6,271 nt of DNA. Source: an uncultured Eubacterium sp. Lineage in GTDB: Bacteria; Bacillota; Clostridia; Lachnospirales; Lachnospiraceae. The notes beneath the pieces are model-generated. The model was not told the DNA's origin and ran no database searches. It was given only the letters and a program-made list of their open reading frames with translations. Shown piece after piece: positions 1 to 4,823 of the stretch (position 1 is its first letter; every line of letters starts with the position of its first letter). Location of the stretch: NCBI GenBank assembly GCA_947573465.1, contig CANPET010000098.1, positions 1 to 6,271 of the forward strand, in the 5' to 3' direction. A program made the translations under genes and the position numbers.

Positions 1-144
1 GTCTCCTAATACTGAATTTACTCGTAATATACTAAGTATAAATATAAAAGAAAATAAGTACAAGGGGAAAAGAGTAAAAAGATAAAATTAAGTTAGGCAA
101 ATGTTGGATGGTGTCATTATTCAATAGTAGATTTTCTGAAATTG

Positions 145-153
145 TGGTATAAT
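145..153 (+). promoter_or_regulatory. Extended -10 promoter of the exported-protein operon
   Basis: A consensus TATAAT at 148-153 is preceded by TG one base upstream (145-146), which makes an extended -10 element. No good -35 hexamer lies at the expected distance (125-130 reads TAGTAG), as is common for extended -10 promoters. Transcription would begin near 160, leaving a leader of about 24 nt that carries GGGAG at 169-173. The position argues for translation starting at 184 and not at the upstream TTG at 142, which lies ahead of the predicted transcription start. Confidence 0.6.
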
Positions 154-183
154 CGGCATATAAAATTTGGGAGTTACACGGAA

Positions 184-681
184 ATGCAGATTAACACCAA
201 GAAAAAATTTATCTGTCTTTTATTGGCATTGGGTATGCTTTTATCAGGAATGTGCTTTGAAGAGATTCAGGCAGATTTTATTTTGATGGAAGAATATCAG
301 GGGCAGTCGGCAGAACAAACCGGTAATTCTGTAGGGATAGAGTATCGAACATACGACGGTGAGAAAAAGATTTATAAAATTTTCGAAACCAGGAGTTTTT
401 CTTCTACATTGTTCGCTGTGAAAGAGAGGGTCTTTTCTCCGGAAGCACGAGCAGAAGAAATTTTAGTTCGGAATTTTGCTCCAATTTCTGTGAAGGCTGT
501 AGGAAAAGAACGTCAAAAGACTATGAAGTCTTTGATAAAAAGTTCGTTCTATGCAAAGGATTCACAAGAGTTCTTATGGTATTTTTATCCCCAAAAGTGT
601 TTACGGTTTTCTAATAATGAAGCTGTTATTCAGTATATTCACGAAAAGGATGGAAAAAAACGCTCTATTTATATGATGTAA
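184..681 (+). CDS. Exported or membrane-anchored hypothetical protein, 165 aa
   Basis: I do not recognise a family. The chosen start is ATG at 184, with GGGAG at 169-173 ten bases upstream; the frame stays open back to a TTG at 142, but that codon sits on the promoter. The N-terminus has the form of a Sec signal: basic residues (K6-K8), a hydrophobic run at about residues 9-25 (FICLLLALGMLLSG), then EEIQA, so cleavage near A30 is plausible. C24 is preceded by SGM, not a standard lipobox, so a lipoprotein is unlikely. The remaining 135 or so residues are polar and basic, with a YDGEKKIYKIFETR segment and a tyrosine/phenylalanine-rich C-terminus, consistent with a small extracytoplasmic domain. 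It is the first gene of a two-gene operon, 27 nt ahead of a 38-residue membrane protein, with a shared terminator. The function is unknown; only export is inferred. Confidence 0.75.
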   Translation: MQINTKKKFICLLLALGMLLSGMCFEEIQADFILMEEYQGQSAEQTGNSVGIEYRTYDGEKKIYKIFETRSFSSTLFAVKERVFSPEARAEEILVRNFAPISVKAVGKERQKTMKSLIKSSFYAKDSQEFLWYFYPQKCLRFSNNEAVIQYIHEKDGKKRSIYMM

Positions 682-708
682 TAAAAAATATAAATGGAGG
701 TAATAAAA

Positions 709-825
709 ATGGCAGAGACAATTACAGTTGTTGTTTTGGCAGTGATTGTACTAGGTGCCAGTGCTTTTGGTGTATGGTACATAAATCATGGCGAAGACGA
801 AGACAGTCAAGATACAGATAAGTAA
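709..825 (+). CDS. Small single-span membrane protein, 38 aa
   Basis: A short open frame starts at ATG 709 and ends with TAA at 823-825. It has an excellent ribosome binding site, GGAGG at 696-700, eight bases before the start, which is the main reason to believe it. The product has an uninterrupted hydrophobic segment at about residues 5-25 (TVVVLAVIVLGASAFGVWYI) and a short, strongly acidic tail (GEDEDSQDTDK). There are no positive charges before the membrane segment. The charge pattern does not settle orientation. It lies 27 nt after the exported hypothetical protein and directly before the terminator, so the two are probably co-transcribed and may act together at the membrane. I recognise no family. 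Tiny membrane proteins of this shape often modulate a larger membrane complex, but nothing here identifies a partner. Confidence 0.75.
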   Translation: MAETITVVVLAVIVLGASAFGVWYINHGEDEDSQDTDK

Positions 826-839
826 AAATATATAAATGG

Positions 840-892
840 TTTCCGGAGGAGTTGAGATAAAATATATCTTTTCGTTCTCCGGAAATTTTTTC
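840..892 (+). terminator. Rho-independent terminator of the two-gene operon
   Basis: A 9-bp perfect stem, TTTCCGGAG at 840-848 pairing with CTCCGGAAA at 877-885, is followed at once by a run of six T (886-891). The 28-nt loop holds a second small stem, AGATA at 855-859 with TATCT at 865-869. It begins 15 nt after the stop codon of the 38-residue protein. Confidence 0.85.
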
Positions 893-930
893 TATTGGAA
901 AGTTTTTTGCATAATCTTTCTTGTTATAAG

Positions 931-956
931 CAGCAAAATTATCCAATATTTTGCTG
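931..956. repeat. Perfect 9-bp inverted repeat in the tRNA upstream region
   Basis: CAGCAAAAT at 931-939 is perfectly inverted at 948-956 (ATTTTGCTG), with an 8-nt loop. No T-run follows it on either strand, so it is not a typical terminator; it could be a protein-binding site or an RNA hairpin. It is the only clear structure in the stretch 893-1046, which otherwise holds no supportable gene on either strand. Confidence 0.5.
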
Positions 957-1046
957 AAAAATAAGAAAATTTGATATTGTAGAGGTGGAAATTACTTTTA
1001 CAAATGACGAAAATTTGCAAAAAAGAAAAAATTAGTAAAATATCTC

Positions 1047-1075
1047 TTGAAAAATTGGATAAACTATTATATAAT
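1047..1075 (+). promoter_or_regulatory. Promoter of the tRNA-Lys gene
   Basis: A -35 hexamer TTGAAA (1047-1052) and a perfect -10 TATAAT (1070-1075) are separated by the optimal 17 bp. The predicted transcript start near 1082 gives a leader of about 30 nt before the tRNA, containing a small hairpin GTCG/CGAC (1083-1095) that would be removed during 5' maturation. Confidence 0.8.
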
Positions 1076-1111
1076 AACATTCGTCGCTAAACGACAGAAA
1101 TATTAATAGAC

Positions 1112-1184
1112 GCGCCTCTAGCTCATTTGGTAGAGCACCTGACTCTTAATCAGGGTGTGCAGGGTTCGAGCCCCTGGAGGCGCA
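1112..1184 (+). tRNA. tRNA-Lys, anticodon CUU
   Basis: A complete 73-nt cloverleaf can be traced. The acceptor stem is GCGCCTC (1112-1118) with GAGGCGC (1177-1183) and discriminator A1184. The D-arm is GCTC/GAGC (1121-1124, 1133-1136) with GG in its loop. The anticodon stem is CCTGA/TCAGG (1138-1142, 1150-1154) around loop CTCTTAA, giving anticodon CTT at 1145-1147, which reads AAG (lysine). A 5-nt variable region follows. The T-arm is CAGGG/CCCTG (1160-1164, 1172-1176) with loop TTCGAGC. The 3' CCA is not encoded (CGC follows the discriminator), so it must be added by a nucleotidyltransferase. The gene is single, with its own promoter and terminator, and is not part of a visible tRNA cluster. 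Confidence 0.97.
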
Positions 1185-1189
1185 CGCGG

Positions 1190-1235
1190 GTACCGGTTTG
1201 GACATTCAATTGTCTGGGTTGGTACTTTTTGTTTT
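1190..1235 (+). terminator. Terminator of the tRNA-Lys transcript
   Basis: GTACC (1190-1194) pairs with GGTAC (1221-1225), and GGACA (1200-1204) with TGTCT (1211-1215). The 5-base strands between them, GGTTT (1195-1199) and GGGTT (1216-1220), can pair only as five consecutive G-U wobbles. That gives a 15-bp RNA hairpin with a 6-nt loop, followed by TTTTTGTTTT (1226-1235). The wobble block would be A-C mismatches in the opposite transcript, so the structure is specific to the plus strand. It starts six bases after the tRNA 3' end. Confidence 0.85.
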
Positions 1236-1240
1236 AGCGA

Positions 1241-1375
1241 AAAGCCATGCAAAAAGAAAGAGAAGAATACTTCGTGGGAGCTTGCTCACAAAGAAGTATT
1301 CTTCCTTTTCTTTTTATACGGCGTTCGCCGTACAGTGAGATGAAATGAAGTGAAATCGAACTGTAGCATGGCTTT
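1241..1375. repeat. Non-coding element with nested inverted repeats (four-helix junction)
   Basis: This sequence has no gene but folds almost completely. Outer arms AAAGCCATGC (1241-1250) and GCATGGCTTT (1366-1375) are a perfect 10-bp inverted repeat. Inside, in order, lie a long imperfect hairpin (1251-1315, arms about 30 nt, with an uninterrupted 12-bp core at 1262-1273/1293-1304), a GC-rich palindrome ACGGCG/CGCCGT (1318-1331), and a hairpin ACAGT/ACTGT (1332-1336, 1360-1364). The loop of the last is built from five-base units of the TGAAA type (1336-1360). Helices abut with 0-2 unpaired bases. The long hairpin is A-rich on its left and T-rich on its right and could also end transcription in both directions. 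It may be a miniature repeat element or a structured RNA; the sequence alone does not decide. Confidence 0.6.
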
Positions 1376-1418
1376 GAGTAATGTGTACCGCAATTACTAC
1401 AGCATGGCTTTAAATAAT
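1361..1418 (+). repeat. 22-nt imperfect direct repeat, 36-nt period
   Basis: The right end of the preceding element (1361-1382) is repeated at 1397-1418 with four differences. Both copies share AGCATGGCTTT followed by an AT-rich TAAT end. Either copy of GCATGGCTTT (1366-1375 or 1402-1411) could pair with AAAGCCATGC at 1241-1250, so the element has two alternative right ends. Confidence 0.6.
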
Positions 1419-1474
1419 TGAAAATTACATAAAATAAAAAATAGTACATTGAAAATAATAAAAATCGGTATCAA

Positions 1475-1492
1475 AAACCATTAAAATAATGG
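1475..1492. promoter_or_regulatory. Distal palindromic operator candidate of the kinase module
   Basis: An 18-nt sequence, AAACCATTAAAATAATGG, contains a palindrome with 6-bp arms CCATTA/TAATGG around AAA (1478-1492). The same 18 nt recur exactly at 1508-1525, 33 bp downstream, about three helical turns, so the copies face the same side of the DNA. Paired palindromes before an XRE-type antitoxin gene are the usual arrangement of autoregulatory operators. Confidence 0.65.
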
Positions 1493-1502
1493 CAAATACT
1501 CC

Positions 1503-1531
1503 TTTACAAACCATTAAAATAATGGTTTAAT
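1503..1531 (+). promoter_or_regulatory. Promoter of the HipBS/kinase operon
   Basis: TTTACA (1503-1508) and TTTAAT (1526-1531) are separated by 17 bp. Transcription would begin near 1538, giving a leader of only about 14 nt that consists largely of the ribosome binding site AGAGGTG (1539-1545). The spacer is filled by the second operator palindrome, so a bound repressor would directly exclude RNA polymerase. Confidence 0.6.
1508..1528. promoter_or_regulatory. Proximal palindromic operator candidate inside the promoter
   Basis: This is a 21-bp palindrome with perfect 9-bp arms (AAACCATTA and TAATGGTTT) around a central AAA. It is a longer and more symmetric version of the copy at 1475-1492. 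It spans from the last base of the -35 hexamer to the first bases of the -10 hexamer. Confidence 0.7.
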
Positions 1532-1551
1532 ATAAAAAAGAGGTGATTATA

Positions 1552-2100
1552 ATGGGAAATAAAAAATATGCAGTCTTAGGTTATATTACTGCAGATGTTG
1601 TTAAAAGAGTAAGAAAAAAAGTAAATCTTACACAAAAAGAGTTTGCTGGTTTTATAGGGGTGTCAAAACCAACAATTGAAAGATGGGAAACAGGTAAAAG
1701 CAAAATAACAGGACCAGTTGTATTGCTTTTGCAAATATTGGATGAACATCCGGAATATATTGACAGTTTTTTAATTCCCCCCAAAAAGTATCCATTGAGA
1801 TTATACTATATGTATAAGGAAAAAATATGTACAATTATTGATGTTGATGATAATAACAGACAAGTCCAAATTTACAATTATACAAAACAGGTGATGTTTA
1901 GAGCATTTGGAAATGAACTTAATCCAACATATGAGGAGTATGTAGATTTTTTGAAGTCTAGAACATTTCCTGAAACACGAGATAAATTGAAATTAGTATT
2001 AAAAGATTTAGATTTGCCCTTTTATGATCCATTTATGATTATTGAAAAAACAAATGGAAAAATGGCGGAAGACGATTTTTGGATTCGAATTGAGAGGTAA
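1552..2100 (+). CDS. XRE-type DNA-binding antitoxin with HipA N-subdomain (HipS)-like C-terminus, 182 aa
   Basis: Probable antitoxin and autorepressor. The start is ATG 1552, with GAGGTG at 1540-1545 six bases upstream; an in-frame GTG at 1543 lies inside that site. Residues about 13-75 form a helix-turn-helix of the XRE/MqsA type: VRKKVNLTQKEFAGFIGVSK, then TIERWETGKSKI as recognition helix, then VVLLLQILDEHPEYIDSFL. The C-terminal half (about 82-182) starts with a strand-rich part (LRLYYMYKEKICTIIDVDDN), then EYVDFLKSRTFPETRDKL, DPFMIIEKTNGKM and DDFWIRI. This order matches the HipA N-terminal subdomain (an FxNLLP-type helix, an R-D motif, a PFDLL-type segment, a G, a final strand), which is the separate antitoxin HipS in HipBST. 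The kinase gene follows after 2 bp. DNA binding is clear; the HipS-like assignment is my comparison by eye, moderately sure. Confidence 0.85.
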   Translation: MGNKKYAVLGYITADVVKRVRKKVNLTQKEFAGFIGVSKPTIERWETGKSKITGPVVLLLQILDEHPEYIDSFLIPPKKYPLRLYYMYKEKICTIIDVDDNNRQVQIYNYTKQVMFRAFGNELNPTYEEYVDFLKSRTFPETRDKLKLVLKDLDLPFYDPFMIIEKTNGKMAEDDFWIRIER

Positions 2101-2102
2101 TA

Positions 2103-2918
2103 ATGATAGAACTATTTGAACAAAACATTAAAAAAAATGAACGTCAATCATCAAAAGGAAACCAGCTGAAGTGGCAAAAAGATGATATATGGTATAAGGC
2201 TGATTATACAGGGTATGAAGGATTGGCTGAATATGTAATCTCACATTTGCTAGAGTATTCAACACTGAAAGAAAACGAATTTGTACTATATGATTTAGAA
2301 GAAATTAAATATAAAATCAATATATATAAAGGCGTAAAAAGTAAAAGTTTCATGAAAGAAGATTGGCAGATAATTACATTAGAGCGCCTTTTCAAGATAA
2401 TTTATAATGAAAGTTTGTATCAATCGATATATAAGATTTCAGATTATAGGAATAGACTTGAATTTTTAGTAACCCAAATAGAAAAAATAACGGGACTTAC
2501 TGAATTTGGCAAATACATTAATAAGCTTTTTACAATAGATGCATTTTTTCTAAATGAGGATCGACATATGCATAATATTGCTGTGTTAATGAACGGGACG
2601 GGTCAATATGATTATTGTCCAATATTTGACAACGGAGCAGGTTTGTTATCAGATACAGCGATGGATTATCCAATTAATGGAGAAATAATGTCAATGATAA
2701 ATGAAGTTAAAGCAAAAAGTATTTGTGACAGCTTTGAAGAACAACTAGAAATATCAGAATTGTTATATGGAGATAATGTAAAATTTTATTTCACTAAAAG
2801 AAATGTTGAAGACATAATAGATAGCATATCGATTTACGATCAGGACATTAAAAATCGTGTCAAAGAAATTATATTTCAACAAATGCGAAAATATCAATAT
2901 TTGATAGAAAAAGAATAA
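2103..2918 (+). CDS. HipA/HipT/CtkA-like serine-threonine kinase, probable toxin, 271 aa
   Basis: Kinase landmarks appear in HipA order. SSKGNQLK (16-23) matches the glycine-rich loop SxxGxQxK of HipA and HipT, whose serines are autophosphorylated. WYKAD (30-34) supplies the ATP-binding lysine K32, and GYEGLAE (37-43) follows. NEDRHMHN (151-158) is the catalytic loop, with D153 as general base and N158 as metal ligand (HipA has TDGHAKN). IFDNGAGLL (174-182) carries D176, the DFG-equivalent. At 271 residues it is far shorter than HipA (about 440): the N-terminal subdomain is absent, as in HipT and Helicobacter CtkA, and a similar module appears in the upstream gene. The start ATG lies 2 bp after the upstream stop, with GAGAGG at 2092-2097, so the two are almost certainly co-translated. 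HipA targets GltX and HipT targets TrpS; the substrate here cannot be read from sequence. Confidence 0.85.
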   Translation: MIELFEQNIKKNERQSSKGNQLKWQKDDIWYKADYTGYEGLAEYVISHLLEYSTLKENEFVLYDLEEIKYKINIYKGVKSKSFMKEDWQIITLERLFKIIYNESLYQSIYKISDYRNRLEFLVTQIEKITGLTEFGKYINKLFTIDAFFLNEDRHMHNIAVLMNGTGQYDYCPIFDNGAGLLSDTAMDYPINGEIMSMINEVKAKSICDSFEEQLEISELLYGDNVKFYFTKRNVEDIIDSISIYDQDIKNRVKEIIFQQMRKYQYLIEKE

Positions 2919-2948
2919 CAATGCATAATGATAACCCATCTCTTCACA

Positions 2949-2976
2949 TTGAAAAAATCATCAAACTGTGTATAAT
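2949..2976 (+). promoter_or_regulatory. Promoter of the DUF6273 gene
   Basis: TTGAAA (2949-2954) and a perfect TATAAT (2971-2976) are 16 bp apart. The predicted start is near 2983, with a leader of about 20 nt holding GGAGGTG. No terminator is visible between the kinase gene and this promoter, so some read-through from the toxin operon is possible. Confidence 0.7.
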
Positions 2977-3003
2977 TAAAATGTACAAACAGTGGAGGTG
3001 TTT

Positions 3004-4113
3004 ATGGCAGAAAAGAAAGCGAAAGTTGTTGCAAAAACAGAGCCGGAAAGATATTTAGAAGCGAAAAAGTTAACAGATGCGATTCCGTGCCTTATCAGAG
3101 ATAAAGAAAAAGCAGAGATATATGAAAATATTGCAAAGATATATGAAGGATTAGGCGATTATGAGGATTCTTCCGTTCTTTGTGAAGAAGCAAAAAGAAA
3201 AGGGAAACAATACAGAGAACAAATAAAAGAGCAGGATGAAAAAAATAAAAAAGAAAAGTTAAAGGATGCTGCTGAAAATGAATCAGGAAAAGGGATTCTC
3301 AGAAAGATTATTTTGTCCTTGGTTCTCATTCTTATTATTGCAGGAATTGGCGGGGCTGTTTATTTCAAAACAAAACCAGGGCGTTATGTAAGAGCATCTT
3401 TTTATGAAAAAGTAGAAAATTATGAAAAGTCATACAAAATGTTTCGTAACTTAAAAGAATACAGTGATAGCGAAAGCAGAAGTATGGAAAGCAGATATGA
3501 GTTTGCAGTTCAGTGTAAAGAAAATAATGAGTATACAAAAGCAAAAGATACATTCAGGGCATTAGAAGATTATAAGGACAGCAAAACATTGCTGACAGAA
3601 TTGGAATTAGACAATATAGATAATTCAAAGGTTGGCACAAGCGTGTTATTTGGAGAATACAAATGGCTGATTTTGGAAAAAGAAGCAGAAAAAGTACTTC
3701 TTGTAAAATCAGAGCCGATTAATGGATATGCATATCATAATGAAAATACAAATATAACATGGGCAGACAGTTCTTTGAGAACGTATTTAAATACAGATTT
3801 TATAGAAGAAACATTTTATGAAAAGATGAGTGAAAAAATACTTGAGACGGAAATTTCTGTACCGGACAATAAACAATACAAAACAAAAGGTGGTAAAAAT
3901 ACTGTAGACAAAGTATTTCTGCTGAATGATAGACAGGCCAGGGAATATAAAGAAATATTGGATAATTATACAAGAGACTGGTGGTTGATTAATCCGGGAA
4001 ACAGTCAGAATACAGCACAGTACGTGTCTTATGGTGAAATTATGGATTATGGATATGAAGTAAGTAATAAGAATATTTATATCCGCCCGGCGATATGGGT
4101 GTCTATAAAATAA
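3004..4113 (+). CDS. Membrane-anchored TPR-like protein with C-terminal DUF6273 domain, 369 aa
   Basis: The start is ATG 3004, five bases after GGAGG (2994-2998); an in-frame GTG at 2992 overlaps the ribosome binding site. Residues 1-95 are charged and helical, with a TPR-like unit YENIAKIYEGLGDYEDS (40-56). One transmembrane segment spans about 102-121 (IILSLVLILIIAGIGGAVYF), preceded by lysine/arginine and without a signal peptide, so the N-terminus is cytoplasmic and the rest outside. Two more TPR-like units follow, each ending in the same motif: KEYSDS (151-156) and EDYKDS (188-193). Residues about 212-369 show the DUF6273 pattern: FGEYKWLILEKE, ITWADSSLRTYLNTDF, KVFLLNDRQA, DWWLINPG, a YV..G strand and final IRPAIWV. 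Such proteins are common in gut Clostridia; DUF6273 has no assigned function that I know of. It is a single gene with its own promoter and terminator. Confidence 0.9.
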   Translation: MAEKKAKVVAKTEPERYLEAKKLTDAIPCLIRDKEKAEIYENIAKIYEGLGDYEDSSVLCEEAKRKGKQYREQIKEQDEKNKKEKLKDAAENESGKGILRKIILSLVLILIIAGIGGAVYFKTKPGRYVRASFYEKVENYEKSYKMFRNLKEYSDSESRSMESRYEFAVQCKENNEYTKAKDTFRALEDYKDSKTLLTELELDNIDNSKVGTSVLFGEYKWLILEKEAEKVLLVKSEPINGYAYHNENTNITWADSSLRTYLNTDFIEETFYEKMSEKILETEISVPDNKQYKTKGGKNTVDKVFLLNDRQAREYKEILDNYTRDWWLINPGNSQNTAQYVSYGEIMDYGYEVSNKNIYIRPAIWVSIK

Positions 4114-4120
4114 TCTATAT

Positions 4121-4206
4121 AAGGAAAAAGTGAACAATTGTTATAAAAATTTTAACCGTATGGTCTATGGTTGAAAAATGTTATAACAATTGTTCACTTT
4201 TTCTTT
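4121..4206. terminator. Large bidirectional terminator between convergent genes
   Basis: A perfect 23-bp inverted repeat (4124-4146 with 4181-4203) extends outward through a G-T wobble and two A-T pairs to 4121/4206. The interior also pairs: TTTTAACCGTA (4150-4160) with TATGGTTGAAA (4166-4176) through two G-T wobbles and a 5-nt loop. Read from either side, the stem ends in CACTTTTTC, so it can stop transcription of both the DUF6273 gene and the minus-strand operon, whose stop codon is at 4208-4210. The arms contain the self-complementary AACAATTGTT, once on each side. Confidence 0.85.
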
Positions 4207-4207
4207 G

Positions 4208-4810
4208 CTAAGATTCAATATTATATTCCACAATACAACGTTCGCAGGAGTTTACAATCGTTGTATCGAGGAAGGTATCAAATCTTTTAAATTTGTGTCC
4301 ATAAGATTTGTGTACATGTCCATGTACAAAATATTTTGGTTTATGTTTTTGCATAATATCCCGGAAAACGGCAAAGCCCTGATGGGGTAAATCTGTCCCA
4401 TCATTCAGTCCCTTTGCGGGGGAGTGTGTTACAAGAATGTCAATTCCTCTCTTCAAAAATATTTTATGACGAAGCCGCCGGTATCTTTTCCGCATCTGTT
4501 TTTCGGTATACTGAAAATGTCCCGGACGATACCTCATAGAGCCGCCCAGACCCATGATACGGATTCCTTTATAGACAAATAAATCATCATCAATGCAAAT
4601 ACATCCTTCTGGAGGAGAGGTAATGTATCGTTCATCGTGGTTTCCGTGCACATATAGTACAGGAACATGAGATAAAGTTACTAAGAATGATAAATATTGG
4701 GGTTTTAAATCTCCACAGGAAATAATTAAGTCAATATCTTCAAATTGCTCGGGAGAATAATAATCCCAGTAATATGATGATTCCTCATCTGAAACAAATA
4801 ATATTTTCAT
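4208..4810 (-). CDS. Calcineurin-like metallophosphoesterase, 200 aa
   Basis: The metallophosphoesterase motifs are in order: VSDEES (6-11), SCGDLKPQY (31-39), VHGNHDE (54-60), VTHSPAKG (127-134) and VHGHVH (162-167). D8, D34, N57, H58, H129, H165 and H167 are the expected metal ligands and catalytic residues. The first motif is unusual: the family standard is D-x-H, but here it reads D8-E9-E10, so the usual histidine is missing; I recall this form as typical of a clostridial subgroup. The product is probably a soluble cytoplasmic phosphodiesterase or phosphatase with unknown substrate; there is no signal peptide or membrane segment. It starts 13 nt after the stop of the BMP-type gene. Its AAGG ribosome binding site (complement of 4821-4824) overlaps that stop codon, which points to translational coupling. 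The stop codon lies two bases from the bidirectional terminator. Confidence 0.92.
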   Translation of the reverse strand: MKILFVSDEESSYYWDYYSPEQFEDIDLIISCGDLKPQYLSFLVTLSHVPVLYVHGNHDERYITSPPEGCICIDDDLFVYKGIRIMGLGGSMRYRPGHFQYTEKQMRKRYRRLRHKIFLKRGIDILVTHSPAKGLNDGTDLPHQGFAVFRDIMQKHKPKYFVHGHVHKSYGHKFKRFDTFLDTTIVNSCERCIVEYNIES

Positions 4811-4823
4811 AAATCAAGTTCCT

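Noticed and set aside
1..141. Possible gene end or terminator at the left edge
   Set aside because: All forward frames hit stops within about 90 bases, no hairpin with a T-run is seen, and the reverse strand has only a very short frame; I see only AT-rich upstream sequence.
142..183. Extension of the first gene to the TTG at 142
   Set aside because: The TTG lies at the -10 promoter element and has no ribosome binding site; ATG 184 has GGGAG at a suitable distance and begins a typical signal sequence.
892..1080. Minus-strand open frames at 722-946 and 892-1080
   Set aside because: They overlap the 38-residue gene, the terminator and the tRNA promoter, have no convincing ribosome binding site and have low-complexity composition.
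1004..1090. 28-codon lysine-rich open frame before the tRNA
   Set aside because: The nearest purine-rich site (981-988) is about 15 nt away, too far, and the frame contains both promoter hexamers of the tRNA gene.
1160..1184. Attachment-site duplication of the tRNA-Lys 3' end
   Set aside because: I found no second copy of the tRNA 3' end in the rest of the window and no integrase gene.
1155..1449. Open frames crossing the tRNA 3' half and the repeat element on both strands
   Set aside because: The plus frame starts inside the tRNA and both run through terminator and hairpin arms; this is an effect of structured non-coding DNA.
1475..1525. CRISPR-like direct repeats
   Set aside because: There are only two copies of an 18-nt palindromic sequence with a 15-nt gap, located at a promoter, with no cas genes; operators explain them better.
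3787..4137. Minus-strand 116-codon frame inside the DUF6273 gene
   Set aside because: It is antisense to a well-supported domain, has no ribosome binding site and its translation is of the phenylalanine/isoleucine-rich type usual for antisense shadows.
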